From NCBI RefSeq assembly GCF_024139115.2, contig NC_085140.1, forward strand, positions 23,962,035 through 24,026,034: 64,000 nt of DNA, given 5' to 3'. Positions within the stretch are counted from its first letter, which is position 1. Each line of letters opens with the position of its first letter. The notes under the pieces were generated by a model. That model ran no database searches, was not told the origin of the DNA, and saw only the letters and a program-made list of their open reading frames with translations. A program made the translations under genes and the position numbers. This DNA comes from Armigeres subalbatus. Taxonomy: Eukaryota > Arthropoda > Insecta > Diptera > Culicidae. Shown here piece by piece: positions 32,636 to 44,560 of this stretch.

Positions 32636-35600
32636 TCCGGGCTGAGTTTATCCGGGAGTTGCTCCTGGAGTTCCTCCGGAAGTTCCTCCGGGAGTTTCTC
32701 CGGGAGTTCCTCCGGAAGTTTCTCCGGGAGTTCCTCCGGGAGTTTCTCCGGGAGTTTCTCCGGGAATTCCTCCGGGAGTTTCTCCGGGAGTTCCTCCGGG
32801 AGTTTCTCCGGGAGTTCCTCCGGGAGTTTCTCCGGAGTTCCTCCGGGAGTTTCTCCGGGAGTTTCTCCGGGAGTTCCTCCGGGAGTTTCTCCGGGAGTTC
32901 CTCCGGGAGTTTCTCCGGGAATTCCTCCGGGAGTTTCTCAGGGAGTTCCTCCGGGAGTTTCTCAGGAGTTCCTCCGGGAGTTTCTTCAGGAGTTCCTCCG
33001 GGAGTTCCTCCGGAAGTTTCTCCGGGAGTTCCTCCGGGAGTTTCTCCGGGAGTTCCTCCGGGAGTTTCTCCGGGAGTTCCTCCGGGAGTTTCTCCGGGAG
33101 TTCCTCCGGGAGTTTCTCCGGGAGTTCCTCCGGGAGTTTCTCCGGAAGTTCCTCCTGGAGTTTCTCCGGGAGTTATTCCTGGAGTTCCTCCAGGAGTTTC
33201 TCCGGGATTTCCTCCTGGAGTTTCTCAGGAGTTCCTCCAGGAGTTTCTCCGGGAGTTCCTCAGGAGTTTCTCCGGGAGTTCCTCAGGAGTTTCTCCAGGA
33301 GTTCCTCAGGAGTTTCTCCAGGAGTTCCTCCGGGAGTTTCTCCAGGAGTTCCTCCGGGAGTTTCTCCAGGAGTTCCTCCGGGAGTTTCTCCAGGAGTTCC
33401 TCCGGGAGTTTCTCCAGGAGTTCCTCCGGGAGTTTCTCCAGGAGTTCCTCCCCAGGAGTTCCTCCAGGAGTTTCTCCAGGAGTTTCTCCGGGAGATTTCT
33501 CAGGAGTTCCTCCGGGAGTTTCTCCGGGAGTTCCTCGGGAGTTCCTCCAGGAGTTTCTCCGGGAGTTCTTCCGGGAGTTTCTCAGGAGTTCCTCCAGGAG
33601 TTTCTCCAGGAGTTCCTCCAGGAGTTTCTCCGGGAGTTCCTCAGGGAGTTTCTCAGGAGTTCCTCCGGGAGTTTCTCAGGAGTTCCTCCGGGAGTTTTTC
33701 AGGAGTTCCTCAGGGAGTTTCTCAGGGAGTTCCTCGGGAGTTTCTCCGGGAGTTCCTCCGGGAGTTTCTCCGGGAGTTCCTCAGGAGTTCCTCAGGAGTT
33801 TCTCAGGAGTTCACTCCAGGAGTTGCTCCGGAGTTTCTCCAGGAGTTCCTCCTGGAGTTTCACCGGGAGTTCCTCCGGGTTTCTCAGGAGTTCCTACAGG
33901 AGTTTCTCCAGGAGTTCTACAGGAGTTTCTCCGGGAGTTCCTCCGGGAGTTCCTCCGAGTTTCTTCAGGGAGTTCCTCCAGGAGTTTCTCAGGAGTTCCT
34001 CAGTAGTTTCTTCAGGAGTTCCTCCAGGAGTTTCTTCGGGAGTTCCTCCAGGAGTTTCTCCGGAAGTTCCTCCAGGAGTTCCTCAGGGAGTTTCTCAGGA
34101 GTTCCTTCAGGGGTTTCTCCAGGAGTTCCTCCGGGAGTTTTTCCAGGAGTTCCTCCAGGAGTTTCTCAGGAGTTCCTCCAGGAGTTTCTCGGGAGTTCCT
34201 CCAGGAGTTTCTCAGGAGTTCCTCCAGGAGTTTCTCCAGGAGTTCCTCCAGGAGTTTCTCCGGGAGTTCCTCCGGGAGTTTCTCAGGAGTTCCTCGGGAG
34301 TTTCTCCAGGAGTTCCTCGGGAGTTTCTCCGGGAGTTCCTCAGGAGTTCCTTCAGGGGTTTCTCCAGGAGTTCTCCCGGGAGTTTCTCCAGGAGTTCCTC
34401 CAGGAGTTTCTCCGGGAGTTCCTCCGAGAGTTTCTCCGGGAGTTCCTCCGGGAGTTTCTCCGGGAGGTCCTCCGGGAGTTCCTCCGGGAGTTCCTCCGGG
34501 AGATTCTTCAGGTGTTCCTCCAAGAGTTTCTCTGGGAGTTCCTCCTCGGGGTTTCTCCGGGAGTTCCTCGGGAGTTTCTCAGGAGTTCCTCAGGAGTTTC
34601 TCCGGGAGTTCCTCCGGGAGTTTCTCAGGGAGTTCCTCCTGGAGTTTCTCCAGGAGTTCCTCAGGAGTTTCTCAGGAGTTCCTCCAGGAGTTTCTCCAGG
34701 AATTCCTCCGAGAGTTCCTCCGGGAGCTCCACCAGGAATTCTTCCGGGAGTTCCTCCAGGAGTTTATCCAGCAGGTCCTCAGAGAGTCTCTCCGGGAGTT
34801 CCTCCGGGAGTTCCTCCGGGAGTTTCTCCGGGAGTTCCTCCGGGAGTTTCTCCGGGAGTTTCTCCGGGAGTTCCTCCTGGAGTTTCTCCGGGAGTTCCTC
34901 CGGGAGTTTCTCCGGGAGTTCCTCCGGGAGTTTCTCCGGGAGTTCCTCCGGGAGTTTCTCCGGGAGTTCCTCCGGGAGTTTCTCCGGGAGTTCCTCCGGG
35001 AGTTCCTCCGGGAGTTTCTCCGGGAGTTCCTCCGGGAGTTTCTCCGGGAGTTCCTCCGGGAGTTTCTTCGGGAGTTCCTCCGGGAGTTTCTCCGGAAGTT
35101 CCTCCGGGAGTTCCTCAGGAGTTTCTCAGGAGTTCCTCAGGGAGTTTCTCCAGGAGTTCCTCCGGGGAGTTTCTCAGGAGTTCCTCCGGGAGTTTCTCCG
35201 GGAGTTCCTCCAGGAGTTTCTCCAGGAGTTCCTCCGGGAGTTTCTCAGGAGTTCCTCCGGGAGTTTCTCAGGAGTTCCTCGGGAGTTTCTCCAGGGAGTT
35301 CCTCCAGGAGTTTCTCCAGGAGTTCCTCCAGGAGTTTCTCAGGAGTTCCTCCGGGAGTTTCTCAGGAGTTCCTCCAGGAGTTTCTCAGGAGTTCACTCCG
35401 GGAGTTTCTCCGGGAGTTCCTCCGGGAGTTTCTCCGGGAGTTCCTCCGGGAGTTTCTCAGGAGTTCCTCCAGGAGTTTCTCCGGGAGTTCCTCCAGGAGT
35501 TCCTCCGGGAGTTCCTCTTGGAGTTTCTCCGGAAGTTCCTCCTGGAGTTTCTCAGGAGTTCCTCAGGAGTTTCTCCGGGAGTTCCTCAGGAGTTCCTCCA

Positions 35601-38533
35601 GGAGTTCCTCCGGGAGTTTTTCCAGGAGTTCCTCCTGTATTTTTTTCCAGGAGTTCCTTCAGGGGTTTCTCCAGGAGTTCTTCCGGGAGTGTCTCCAGGA
35701 GTTTTTCCGGAAGTTTCTCAGGGTTCCTCCGGGAGTTTCTCGGGAGTTCCTCCGGGAGTTTCTCCGGGAGTTCCTCCAGGAGTTTCTCTCAGGAGTTCCT
35801 CAGGAGTTTCTCCGGGAGTTCCTCAGGAGTTTCTCCGGGAGTTTCTCCGGGAGTTTCTCCGGGAGTTCCTCCAGGAGTTTCTCAGGAGTTCCTCCGGGAG
35901 TTTCTCCAGGAGTTCCTCAGAAGTTCCTCCAGAAGTTCCTCCAGGAGTTTCTCAGGAGTTCCTCAGGAGTTCGGGAGTTCTCGGGAGTTTCTCCGGGAGT
36001 TTCTCCGGGAGTTTCTCCAGGAGTTTCACCAGGAGTTCCTCCTGGAGTTTCCCCAGGAGTTCCTCCGGAGTTTCTCAGGAGTTCCTACAGGAGTTTCTCT
36101 CCGGAGTTCCTACAGGAGTTTCTCCAGGAGTTCCTCCAGGAGTTCCTCCGAGAGTTTCTTCAGGAGTTCCTCCGGGAGTTTCTCCGGGAGTTCCTCCGGT
36201 AGTTTCTTCAGGAGTTCCTCAGGGAGTTTCTCCGGAGTTCCTCCAGGAGTTCCTCCGGGAGTTTCTCAGGAGTTCCTCCAGGAGTTTCTCCGGGAGTTCC
36301 TCCGGGAGTTTCTCAGGTAGTTCCTCCGGGAGTTTCTCAGGAGTTCCTCAGGAGTTTCTCCGGGAGTTCCTCCAGGAGTTTCTCCGGGAGTTGCTCCAGG
36401 AGTTTCTCCAGGAGTTCCTCCAGGAGTTTCTCCAGGAGTTCCTCCCGAAGTTCATCCGGGAGTTTCTCCGGGAGTTTCTCCGGGAGTTCCTCCCGAAGTT
36501 TCTCCGGAAGTTCTTCCAGGAGTACCTCCGGGAATTCCTCCAGAAGTTTCTCAGGAAGTTCCTCCAGGAGTTTCTCCGGGAGTTCCTCGGGAGTTTCTCC
36601 AGGAGTTCCTCCAGGAGTTTCTCCAGGAATTCCTCCGGGAGTTTCTCAGGAGTTCCTCCAGGAGTTTCTCCGGGAGTTCCTCCGGGAGTTTCTCAGGAGT
36701 TCTCAGGAGTTCTCAGGAGTTCCTCAGGAGTTTCTCCAGGAGTTTCTCCGGGAGTTTCTCAGGAGTTTCTCCGGGAGTTTCTCCGGGAGTTTCTCGGGAG
36801 TTCTTCCAGGAGTTTCTCCAGGAGGTCCTCAGGGAGTTCCTCCGGGAGTTCCTCCGGGAGTTCCTCCTGGAGTCCCTCCTGGAGTTCCTCCTTGAGTTCC
36901 TCCTGGAGTTCTTCCTGGAGTTTCTCCGGAAGTTCCTCCTGGAGTTTCTCCGGGAGTTATTCCTGGAGTTTCTCCGGGAGTTCTTCCTGGAGTTTCTCCG
37001 GGAGTTCCTCCTGGAGTTTCTCCGGGAGTTTCTCCGGGAGTTTCTCCTGGAGTTTCTTCGGGAGTTCCTCCTGGAGTTTCTCCAGGAGTTCCTCCTAGAG
37101 TTTCTCCGGGAGTTTCTCCGGGAGTTCCTCCTGGAGTTTTTTCGGAAGTTCCTCCTGGAGTTTCTCCGGGAGTTCTTCCTGGAATTTCTCCTGGAGTTTT
37201 TCCTGGAGTTTCTCCGGAAGTTCCTCCTGAAGTTTCTCCGGGAGTTCCTCCTGGAGTTTCTCCGGAAGTTCCTCCTGAAGTTTCTCCGGGAGTTCCCGCG
37301 GGAGTTTCTCCTGGAGTTTTTTCGGGAGTTCCTCCAGGAGTTTCTCTGGGAGTTCCTCCTGGAGTTTCTCTTAGAGTTTCTCCGGGAGTTCCTCCTGGAG
37401 TTTCCCCGGGAGTTCCTTCTGGAGTTTCCCCGGGAGTTCCTCCTGGAGTTTCTCCGGGAGTTCCTCCTGGAATTTCTCCGAGAGTTCCTCCTGGAGTTTC
37501 TCCGGGAGTTCTCCGGGAGTTCCTCCTGGAGTTTCTCCGGGAGTTTCTAGTGAAGTTTCTCCGGGAATTCCTCCTGGAGTTTCTCCAGGATTTCCTCCAG
37601 GAGTTTCTCCAGGAGTTCTTCCTGCAGTTTCTCCGGGAGCTCCCCCTGCAGTTTCTGAGGAAATTCCTCCTGGAATTTTTCCGGGAGTTTCTCCGGGAGT
37701 TTCTTCGGAAGTTTCTCTGGGAGTTCCTTCGAGAGTTTCTCCGGGTGTTTCTCCGGGAGTTCCTCCGGGAGTCCCTCCGTGAGTTTCTCCGGGAGTTCCT
37801 CCGGAAATTCCTCCAGGAGTTCTTCCGAGAGTTCCTCCGGGAGTTCTTCCGGGAGTTTCTCCTGAAAATTCTCTTGAAGTTTCTCCTGAAGTTCCTCAAG
37901 GAGTTTCTCCGGGAATTCCTTCGGGATTTTCTCCGGGAGTTCCTCCTGCAGTTTCTCCGGGCGTTTCTCCGGGAGTTTTTCCGGGAGTTTCTCCGGGAGT
38001 TTCTCCGGGAGTTTCTCCGGGAGTTCCTCCGGGAGTTTCTCCGGGAGTTTCTCCGGGAGTTTCTCCGGGAGTTCCTCCGGGAGTTTCTCCGGGAGGTCCT
38101 CCGGGAGTTTCTCCGGGAGATTCTTCAGGAGTTCCTCCAAGAGTTTCTCTGGGAGTTCCTCCAGGAGTTTCTCCGAGCGTTTCTCTGGGAGTTTCTCCAG
38201 GAATTCCTCCGGTAGTTTATCTGGGAGTTCCTCTGGGAGTTTAACCGGGAGTTTCTCCGGGTGTTCCTCCGGAAATTCCTCCAGAAGTTCCTCCGGAAAT
38301 TCCACCGGGAGTTCCTACGGAAATTCTTCCAAGAGTTCCTTCGGAAATTCCTCCGGGAGTTATTCCGAGCTTTCCAATGGGAGTTTCTTCGGGAGTTCTC
38401 AGAAAGTTTCTCCGGGAGACTCTAGAGAGTTCCTCCGGGAGTTTCTCCTGGAGCTCCACCTGGAGTTCTTCCGTGGGTTCTTCCAAGAGTTCTTCCAAGA
38501 GTTTCTTCAGGAGTTCCTCTGAAAGTTTCTCAG
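32636..38533 (+). repeat. 5.9-kb minisatellite of 12-bp units (CCGGGAGTTYCT)
   Basis: About 490 units alternate between CCGGGAGTTCCT and CCGGGAGTTTCT, giving a 24-bp dimer period. Variants include 11-bp units (CAGGAGTTTCT), CCTGGAGTTTCT and CCGGAAATTCCT. The array is zoned: CAGGAG and CCAGGAG variants dominate 33200-36800, CCTGGAG dominates 36860-37550, and GGAAATTCC forms appear toward the right edge. Neither strand of the unit contains a stop in any frame, so very long open frames run through it. They contain no ATG-initiated protein-like sequence. The 11-bp units shift the frame, so the same repeat is read as PGVP, REFL and SGSF blocks in turn. I treat it as non-coding tandem DNA. Confidence 0.9.
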
Positions 38534-40089
38534 ATTTATGACAGCAACGCCATGGCTAGTTTCTCAGATTTATTGACGCTCTTATTACTATCAATAAACC
38601 ACTCATTAATCTGATCTTTTGAACAACTCTACGGTTGTGCTGAAGAGCCTAATAAGCCATATTGTCAAAGCTCGATCAAAGCCACAATTTTTAGTCATAA
38701 TGTGGTCAAATGAATAACCCCAATAAGAATATTTGCATTGCAAAGAGTATATATCGGTGTAAAATCGGTTTAGTTATTTTCAATTTAAAGCGCTAAACTA
38801 CATTATTTTGTCGACGTGTGGTATACAGTCTTATTTTTTACCTAGTTTTCACCATAAAATCGAAAGTGCAGCTTATTTCGAAGAAAGTATATTGAAAATC
38901 AAACCTAATAATTATTACTTTGTTGAAATCCTCATAATGAATTTCATCATCAGTCCATTTTGTTATTATTTCCTGCAATATTTTGTTCCCTTTTAAAAGC
39001 AAAATTTTTAATTAATTTTTTTACAGGTTTGTCCTGTAAAATTGTCCCCATATAAGGCTTAAATCGCATTTTTTCGTGTATAAAGGGGCACCGTCCTATA
39101 GAAACACGTAGTGCTCATCTCCGTAGTGGCAACGGGTCATTGGGGGCAGCAACCGTCCCCAAAACCTTAGTTTTGTGGTACGCCGCGATGACCTTCAAGA
39201 ACGGCTACTTACGATGCCCCGATACTCTTTCTACGCGCGTAATAAACAAACAAGTGACAGAATGTCTACAACCCACACATCCGTTAGCGTATTTATGCTG
39301 ACACCAATACTGATATAGAATATTCTCTGATATAGAATATTCCCAACCAGCACGCGCAATATCTTTCAAATAGGTGTTTGTTCCAAATAAATTGCATTGA
39401 AGACACTGGCAATGCATCGAGTTACATTAAAGCCACTTCCCAGTTTCAGAAAATCACAATGTTTCATTTCCGTTTAAGTGGCGTCGCAATATTCTACCCA
39501 TCTGATTTCTTGGGTGGTTTAAAATTCGATGTGTGTCATATCAGAAACAAAACAGATAAGTTGCAGAATCAATAACACTTCGGTCCATTACTGTTACGAC
39601 AATGTTTCTGATATGTTGCAAAATACTTTGAGCTCAGCTGAGCAGTATTTTATTTTTAACAGTCCCCTGCATATGTTCCGTATAAGGTACAATGAAGTTA
39701 CAACTGACTTTGTTGTTTATGTAGTGCACTTGTAGCAGAATCTCCAAATAGAATTGTTGGTGTGATGATTATAGTAGTAAGTTGCAAATCTCAAGATCCA
39801 TGGTTCGATTCCCAGTTGGTTTTTGTGTATTTTATTTTCATTGTAGCAATGCAATATGTTGCAAATAAACTTCACCGCTTTTTGTGTCACAAAGGAGTTC
39901 CAAATACGACGCGTTGTGCTTGAGTCAGACCTTTAGTAAGTCACACCACAGTTGTTGTTACTCACTGAGAAACAAGAGGTGTTGCTTGGGATGTGCACAT
40001 GGGGCTGATCAAATATTTCTATTCGAACTTTTTGAACACCCTGTGCATTATTAAAAAGCGCATTTCGACAATGACGGGTTAGGTTTTTT
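38534..40089. other. No gene seen; possible tRNA-like remnant inside
   Basis: Mostly A+T rich. The 39050-39240 part is more balanced in base composition but has no open frame. A tRNA-like remnant at about 39745-39815 is listed separately. Confidence 0.4.
39745..39815 (+). pseudogene. tRNA-like sequence, probably a SINE head or tRNA pseudogene
   Basis: A perfect B box, GGTTCGATTCC, within CATGGTTCGATTCCCAGT is preceded by D-arm-like sequence, but the acceptor and anticodon stems do not pair convincingly. It is not a functional tRNA as far as I can fold it by eye. Confidence 0.35.
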
Positions 40090-40350
40090 TTTTATGAAAA
40101 TTTAATAAATTTCAGTAGAAGTTCCGAAGAATTCCGAAAATATTGCCGCAAAAATTAAGAAGAATTTTGTGTGGATATTCCGCAGAAAAAAAATCGAATA
40201 ATATGCAACCGTGAGAATTCCAAAGAATTTCCTGAGCGAATTCCAAAGTATTCCCTGAGGAAATTTTTAAAGGTGGTGCAGATCCACACCCTGGAAATTT
40301 CAGAATTTACTTACAAATTTTTGAGAATTTCCCGAGAAAATTCCGTAGTA
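40090..40350. repeat. Decayed GAATTTCC repeat, about 22-bp period
   Basis: AAAGAATTTCCTGAGCGAATTCC-like units are still recognisable at 40207-40270. Others nearby are more decayed. Confidence 0.55.
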
Positions 40351-40379
40351 GGGGAAGGGAGGGGGAGGGAATATGCCCT

Positions 40380-40676
40380 AGCTGAGCAAACACCGCTTTA
40401 TTGTCTTATTTGTAATGCTATTTATGGGTATTTTAACATTATGCAACAGTTAAACAAGATAGCTAGTTGATGCCATTCAAAAATCATATTGATAATATTC
40501 ACATTTCAAAAAAGTGGTGATATTCTGTGGGCGGAAAACCCATGAGGCAAAACGCCTTTCAACTGGCAGCTCATAGGGAACAAAGCACCACGCGTCGGCG
40601 AATCAGCATTCTGGTATGGATAGTGCGTGGAGACGCAAGTGCATTGTAGGTTAGTGCCACTAGGGCGTTTTGCCTC
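40380..40676 (-). repeat. Inverted copy of the 10652-10935 repeat
   Basis: It contains the same GAGGCAAAACGCC / GGCGTTTTGCCTC-bounded element (40544-40676) and the same flank, with GATAATATTCACATTT and TAGCTAGTTGATGCC, as the reverse of 10777-10935. Confidence 0.6.
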
Positions 40677-40683
40677 GCCACAA

Positions 40684-41017
40684 TCATCATAATATATAAT
40701 ATATAATATATATAATATATATAATATATATAATATATATAATATATATAATATATATAATATATATAATATATATAAAAGCCCTGTTGTCTGTCCGGTG
40801 ACCAGCCAACCAGACGCAGCACGCTGGGAAATTCTAACAACAAAAATTACACTTCAATTCTTTTTTACTATCCAGATGCAGAAAACAACACCAGTGACAA
40901 CCTTTGACAACCAGACACAGCATTTGATGAAAAAAATCACAGACAACAGACGTTGAAAACTTTGATTTTTTTAAATGCAGAAAAGAGTACATCATTTAAA
41001 AAAAAAAACACTTGCCA
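40684..41017 (+). mobile_element. Helitron-like non-autonomous element, 3' truncated, with expanded AT-rich 5' end
   Basis: AGCCCTGTTGTCTGTCC...CAGACGCAGCACG...AAACACTTGCCA matches the complete copy at 43763-44022. It begins with an (ATATATAAT)n array (40689-40778), apparently an expansion of the short AT-rich 5' end of the family. The terminal hairpin and CTAG 3' end are missing: the sequence diverges after CTTGCCACTGCAC. Confidence 0.5.
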
Positions 41018-41995
41018 CTGCACTATGGGGGATCCCCATACAAGCGAGCGGTCAAAAATAAAATTGGACTTTTCAAGTGATTTTCCACTTTGCTTTAGCT
41101 GTGTATGGTCGAAATAGCATGAATATATAATTTCTAACACCCCCTTTGGGATCGTCTATGAATTACGTAATATTTTTTCATAAATTCGATTAACGTGACA
41201 AAGCAATCCAATTTAGGAAGTTTAATTTTATATGTTTTCTTGAGGAGAAGGAAGGGGTTGTACAAAACTAAGTACAACAATTTATGGACATCATGAACCC
41301 TCCCCCCTTCTCCATCCTCATTTTGTGGACTGTCGTCTATATATTTTTGTATATTTTTGCGGAAGGTAATCATTTTTGTGGGAAGAAAGTAACAAAACGC
41401 CTCCCCTACCAATAAATCTAATAACTTTTCATTGCTCTAAATCTGAAGTTGGCGGCGAAGAACCAGATTAATGTTAAAAGACATTAATTTCATGACATTC
41501 AGTGATATTTTTTGTTCTTACTCTCATGCCTCACAATTTGTATTTAGAACAATCTGTTTGACAAAGTACTAGGTTCTGAAGGATCCTAAAGCATTAAATG
41601 TTAATCAAAGAATCAGAAGTCAAGAACGAGTAAAGTACGAGACACTGAAGACGTCCTAACAGGTCGAAATACGTATATGTAGAACTAATACGAGTTGGTG
41701 GAATAAAATGGAATTTTACTAAACTCGTCTTATGACAGTGAAAACATTCCACTAAAAATAGTTAAACAATTTTCTTAAAGAATCAGAATTGGAAATAACT
41801 TTTGAAAAAGGGTATTAGCAAATTAGAAATCATAATCCCATGACATTTGTACAAGTTATTCAAAAATAAATGAGAATAATATATTCTCAAAAATGTGAAC
41901 ATTCATTCATTCCACAATGCTCCATTGTTCGAAAAGCAAATTTCTTTCAATTTGAATAACAACACTATTTAAATTATTTTTGATTTGTTTTCATG
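41018..41995. repeat. Mixed repeat fragments, no gene
   Basis: CACTATGGGGGATCCCCATA (41019) matches 25450. Sequence at 41150-41412 containing ATGAATTACGTAA and CCTCCCC tracts resembles common mosquito MITE debris. 41630-41760 is an arm of the palindromic family at 57083 (AGTACGAGACACTGAAGACG and ACTCGTCTTATGACAG). The rest is A+T rich. Confidence 0.4.
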
Positions 41996-42695
41996 ATTTC
42001 TACAAGTTATATATAGCATCATTCTTTTCTGTGTGAAGGTTTAAATCTTTAATGATATTTTCTTCAATTCCATCAACGATGGAAGATGACATGAATTCAT
42101 CTAAAGTATCAGAGGATAAAGAACTTTTAAAATCTTCAAATATTACAAAATTACGCATGGCATAAGAATAACTAAGTGAATTTTTTTCCAATGTCTCCTC
42201 GTTATCCAAATCGAGCTTAAAATAGATCTGATTCATGTAAGGCACGAAGAAAATGTCAACATTTGCCTCTCTTGATCATTTTCTTGCATTATGAGTTCTA
42301 AATTTCTTCTTTTTTTATATTGACTTTCCGCTGGTTGTTCAGCCAGTGAACCTCAAAGTGTAGATGGTGAATAAATATTTCCCTACCTTTAGCCAGACAT
42401 TCATGAACACTAGCAAGAATTTCATACTCTCCGTACTAACTAAGATATTGTTCGTCTTTACTTTTGCAATAAACATGTCAGGAATTATTGATTCCATGAG
42501 ATTTATAAATATTTACATACTATGAAACCTCATATTTAGTTCTCCATCAGTAGCTAATGAATAGCTCAGAAAAATAGGTTTAGGAAATGACTCAAACCAC
42601 TCAAGCCCCAAACGCAATTCAGCGGAATGGCGACGGAACCAGTAAAATTTGACAGGAAATATATAAATTCCGTTACCGTTACCGTTGTGCTGCAT
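41996..42695 (-). pseudogene. Decayed coding-like sequence, unknown protein
   Basis: Two minus-strand frames look protein-like rather than random. 42695-42513 contains GIYIFPVKFYWFRRHSAEL and FPKPIFLSYSLATDGEL. 42245-42000 contains YMNQIYFKLDLDNEETLE and SSSIVDGIEENIIKDLN. The intervening 270 bp has several stops. Both could be pieces of one mobile-element ORF, or exons of a host gene. I recognise neither. Confidence 0.4.
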
Positions 42696-42784
42696 TGTAT
42701 TGGGGTTTTATTCATTCACTCCTTTGAAAAGTTAAAAAATTGTTATAAATAAAGTCAAGTTATTACCAATACATGTATTTTGAC

Positions 42785-43060
42785 CATACCCTTTGAGCCC
42801 ATAGTTCAGTCTGGCCCATTTTCAATAGGAAACGATGGGACTAGATTTCCCGTCGAATGAAACTTGTTGCGAGAAAATCGTACACAAATAAGCGTCTAAA
42901 TGGCGATTTGCGCACATACATACAGACGCGCATGCACACATACAGACATCACCTCAATTCTTCGAGCTGAGTTAGTTGATATATACCACTACGGATCTCC
43001 GGGCCTTCTATCAAACATTCGTTTTTGGAATGAGCATTAACCTTGGAGTACGAGAGAGGC
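42785..43060. repeat. Copy of the CGCAACAAGT...CATTCGACGGG dispersed family
   Basis: CCGTCGAATGAAACTTGTTGCG and CCCATTTTCAATAGGAAACG are shared, in reverse, with 63670-63730. A short run of CACATACA words follows at 42914-42950. Confidence 0.45.
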
Positions 43061-43599
43061 AAAACACAGTAAAAAAATAAATGAAAAAAAATCAAAGTGA
43101 TTTAACTCTGTTAATTGCAAATACTGGCAAGAAATTATTTCGGGAAATTTTAGTCGAAGCTTCGTCCTTGATGTGCATCATAAAAGAACCCGGGGATTTC
43201 TGAGGAAAAAAAAGTTCTTCACTATCAAAGTTGAAAATAGCGTCGTTTTGGAAAAAATATTGTTTCACATTTTTCATTTTTTTCACAATGTAACCATTAG
43301 TTTTTGCATACCATTTTAAAGCTTATACAATTACCTTTGTAATGATGTATTAACATTAAAGAAAAACATTAAGAAAATATTTCAATAAATAGTTGAAAGT
43401 AAAATATTTTTCAGGAAATTTGTTAACTTTTTACCCATTTCTGACTTTGACACCTTATATCTTTGGAACTAGTGCACCTAGAGACTTCAAATTCAGAATT
43501 TCTCTTAATTAGAGTATTGACAATGGAGAAAATATTTTAAAATAATTCGGAAGACATGACATTTTCGATTAATGACCTTGAAATCCTATAGTGCACTGG
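43061..43599. other. A+T-rich DNA, nothing recognised
   Basis: No coding or structured repeat features seen. Confidence 0.45.
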
Positions 43600-43762
43600 C
43601 AACCAGTGACAACGTTAGACAACCAGACATAGCATTTGATGAACAAAAAATCACAGACAACAGACGTTGAAAACTTTGATTTTTTTAAATGCAGAAAAGA
43701 GTACATAATTTAAAAAAAAAAAACACTTGCCACGGGCGCTATTGCGTCCACAAATAAACTAG
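43600..43762 (+). mobile_element. Helitron-like element, 5' truncated copy
   Basis: It shares AACCAGTGACAACGTTAGAC, ATCACAGACAACAG and AAACACTTGCCA with its neighbour. It ends in a hairpin GGGCGC-TATT-GCGTCC, then ACAAATAAACTAG and a T: the CTRR-T terminus plus upstream hairpin typical of Helitron 3' ends. Confidence 0.6.
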
Positions 43763-44022
43763 TATATATATAATAGCCCTGTTTGTCTGTCGAGACGCAG
43801 CACGCGGGGAAATTCTCACAAAAAATAAAATATTTCACACTTCAATTCTTTTTCACCATCAGACGCAGAAAACAAAACCAGTGACAACCTTAGACAACCA
43901 GACACAGCATTTGATGAAAAAAATCACAGACAACAGTCGTGAAAAATTTCGATTTTTTGAAGAAAAAAACTTTGAAAAAAAAACACTTGCCATGGGCGCT
44001 ACTGCGTCCACAAATAAACTAG
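43763..44022 (+). mobile_element. Helitron-like element, near-complete 260-bp copy
   Basis: It starts with TATATATATAATAGCCC directly after the CTAG end of the previous copy and ends with GGGCGC-TACT-GCGTCC, ACAAATAAACTAG and T. It has no Rep/helicase coding, so it is non-autonomous. The head-to-tail arrangement with the preceding copy fits either insertion at the AT-rich junction or rolling-circle tandem formation. Confidence 0.6.
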
Positions 44023-44224
44023 TATTAGATGTTTCTTCAAAATGTGGAAATTTTCGGTTTCTCCGACCTTCCCATACACTATTTTGAAATTTTTTTCGCC
44101 TAACCTACTTAATTTTAGATCTAGTTTTGTTACGGCCATCTTAATGATGGTAAATATGAGGGAAACCACAAAAGGCGTTTTGCCTCGGGGAGGTGTTTTG
44201 GGGCCTCTTCCCCTATAACCCAAT
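44023..44224 (-). repeat. Inverted relative of 10565-10664
   Basis: GATGTTTCTTCAAAATGTGG and GAAATTTTCGGTTT are the reverse of 10611-10640, and GGCGTTTTGCCTC at 44173-44185 is the terminus of the element seen at 10652. The order of parts differs from the 10.6-kb copy. Confidence 0.5.
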
Positions 44225-44560
44225 AAAATTTAAATAAAATTCCTGGGAAAATCTCAAAGAATTTTCTTACGAACGTCTGAAGAATTTCACGAGATTATCC
44301 CAAAAAATTTGCCGAGGATATTTCGAAGAATTTTGCAAAGAAATTCCGAGGAGTTGCGAAGAATTTCCCGAGAAAATTTCGCATAATTTCCGGTAAGAAT
44401 TCTCCGATGAAATTGTGGAGAATTTTTAATGAGCTTTTGAAGAAATTTCTAAAAAAAATTAGATCAAAATGGCCGAAGGAACTACGAAAAAAAACTCCAA
44501 GGGAATTGCAATGAATGATCTACATAAATTGCGAAGAATATCTTTTGAAAAATTGGCATA
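44225..44560. repeat. Decayed GAATTTCC repeat
   Basis: AGAATTTCACGAG, GAATTTCCCGAGAAAATTTCG and related words recur at 22-24 bp. Confidence 0.55.

Noticed and set aside
32659..37098. 1479-codon open frame on the plus strand
   Set aside because: It lies wholly inside the 12-bp minisatellite, whose unit lacks stops in all six frames. There is no ATG at its start, no Met inside it, and frame rotation by 11-bp units. Composition, not coding, explains it.
34512..38305. Other long open frames on both strands (602, 356, 252 and 221 codons)
   Set aside because: They come from the same stop-free minisatellite and overlap each other in different frames and strands.
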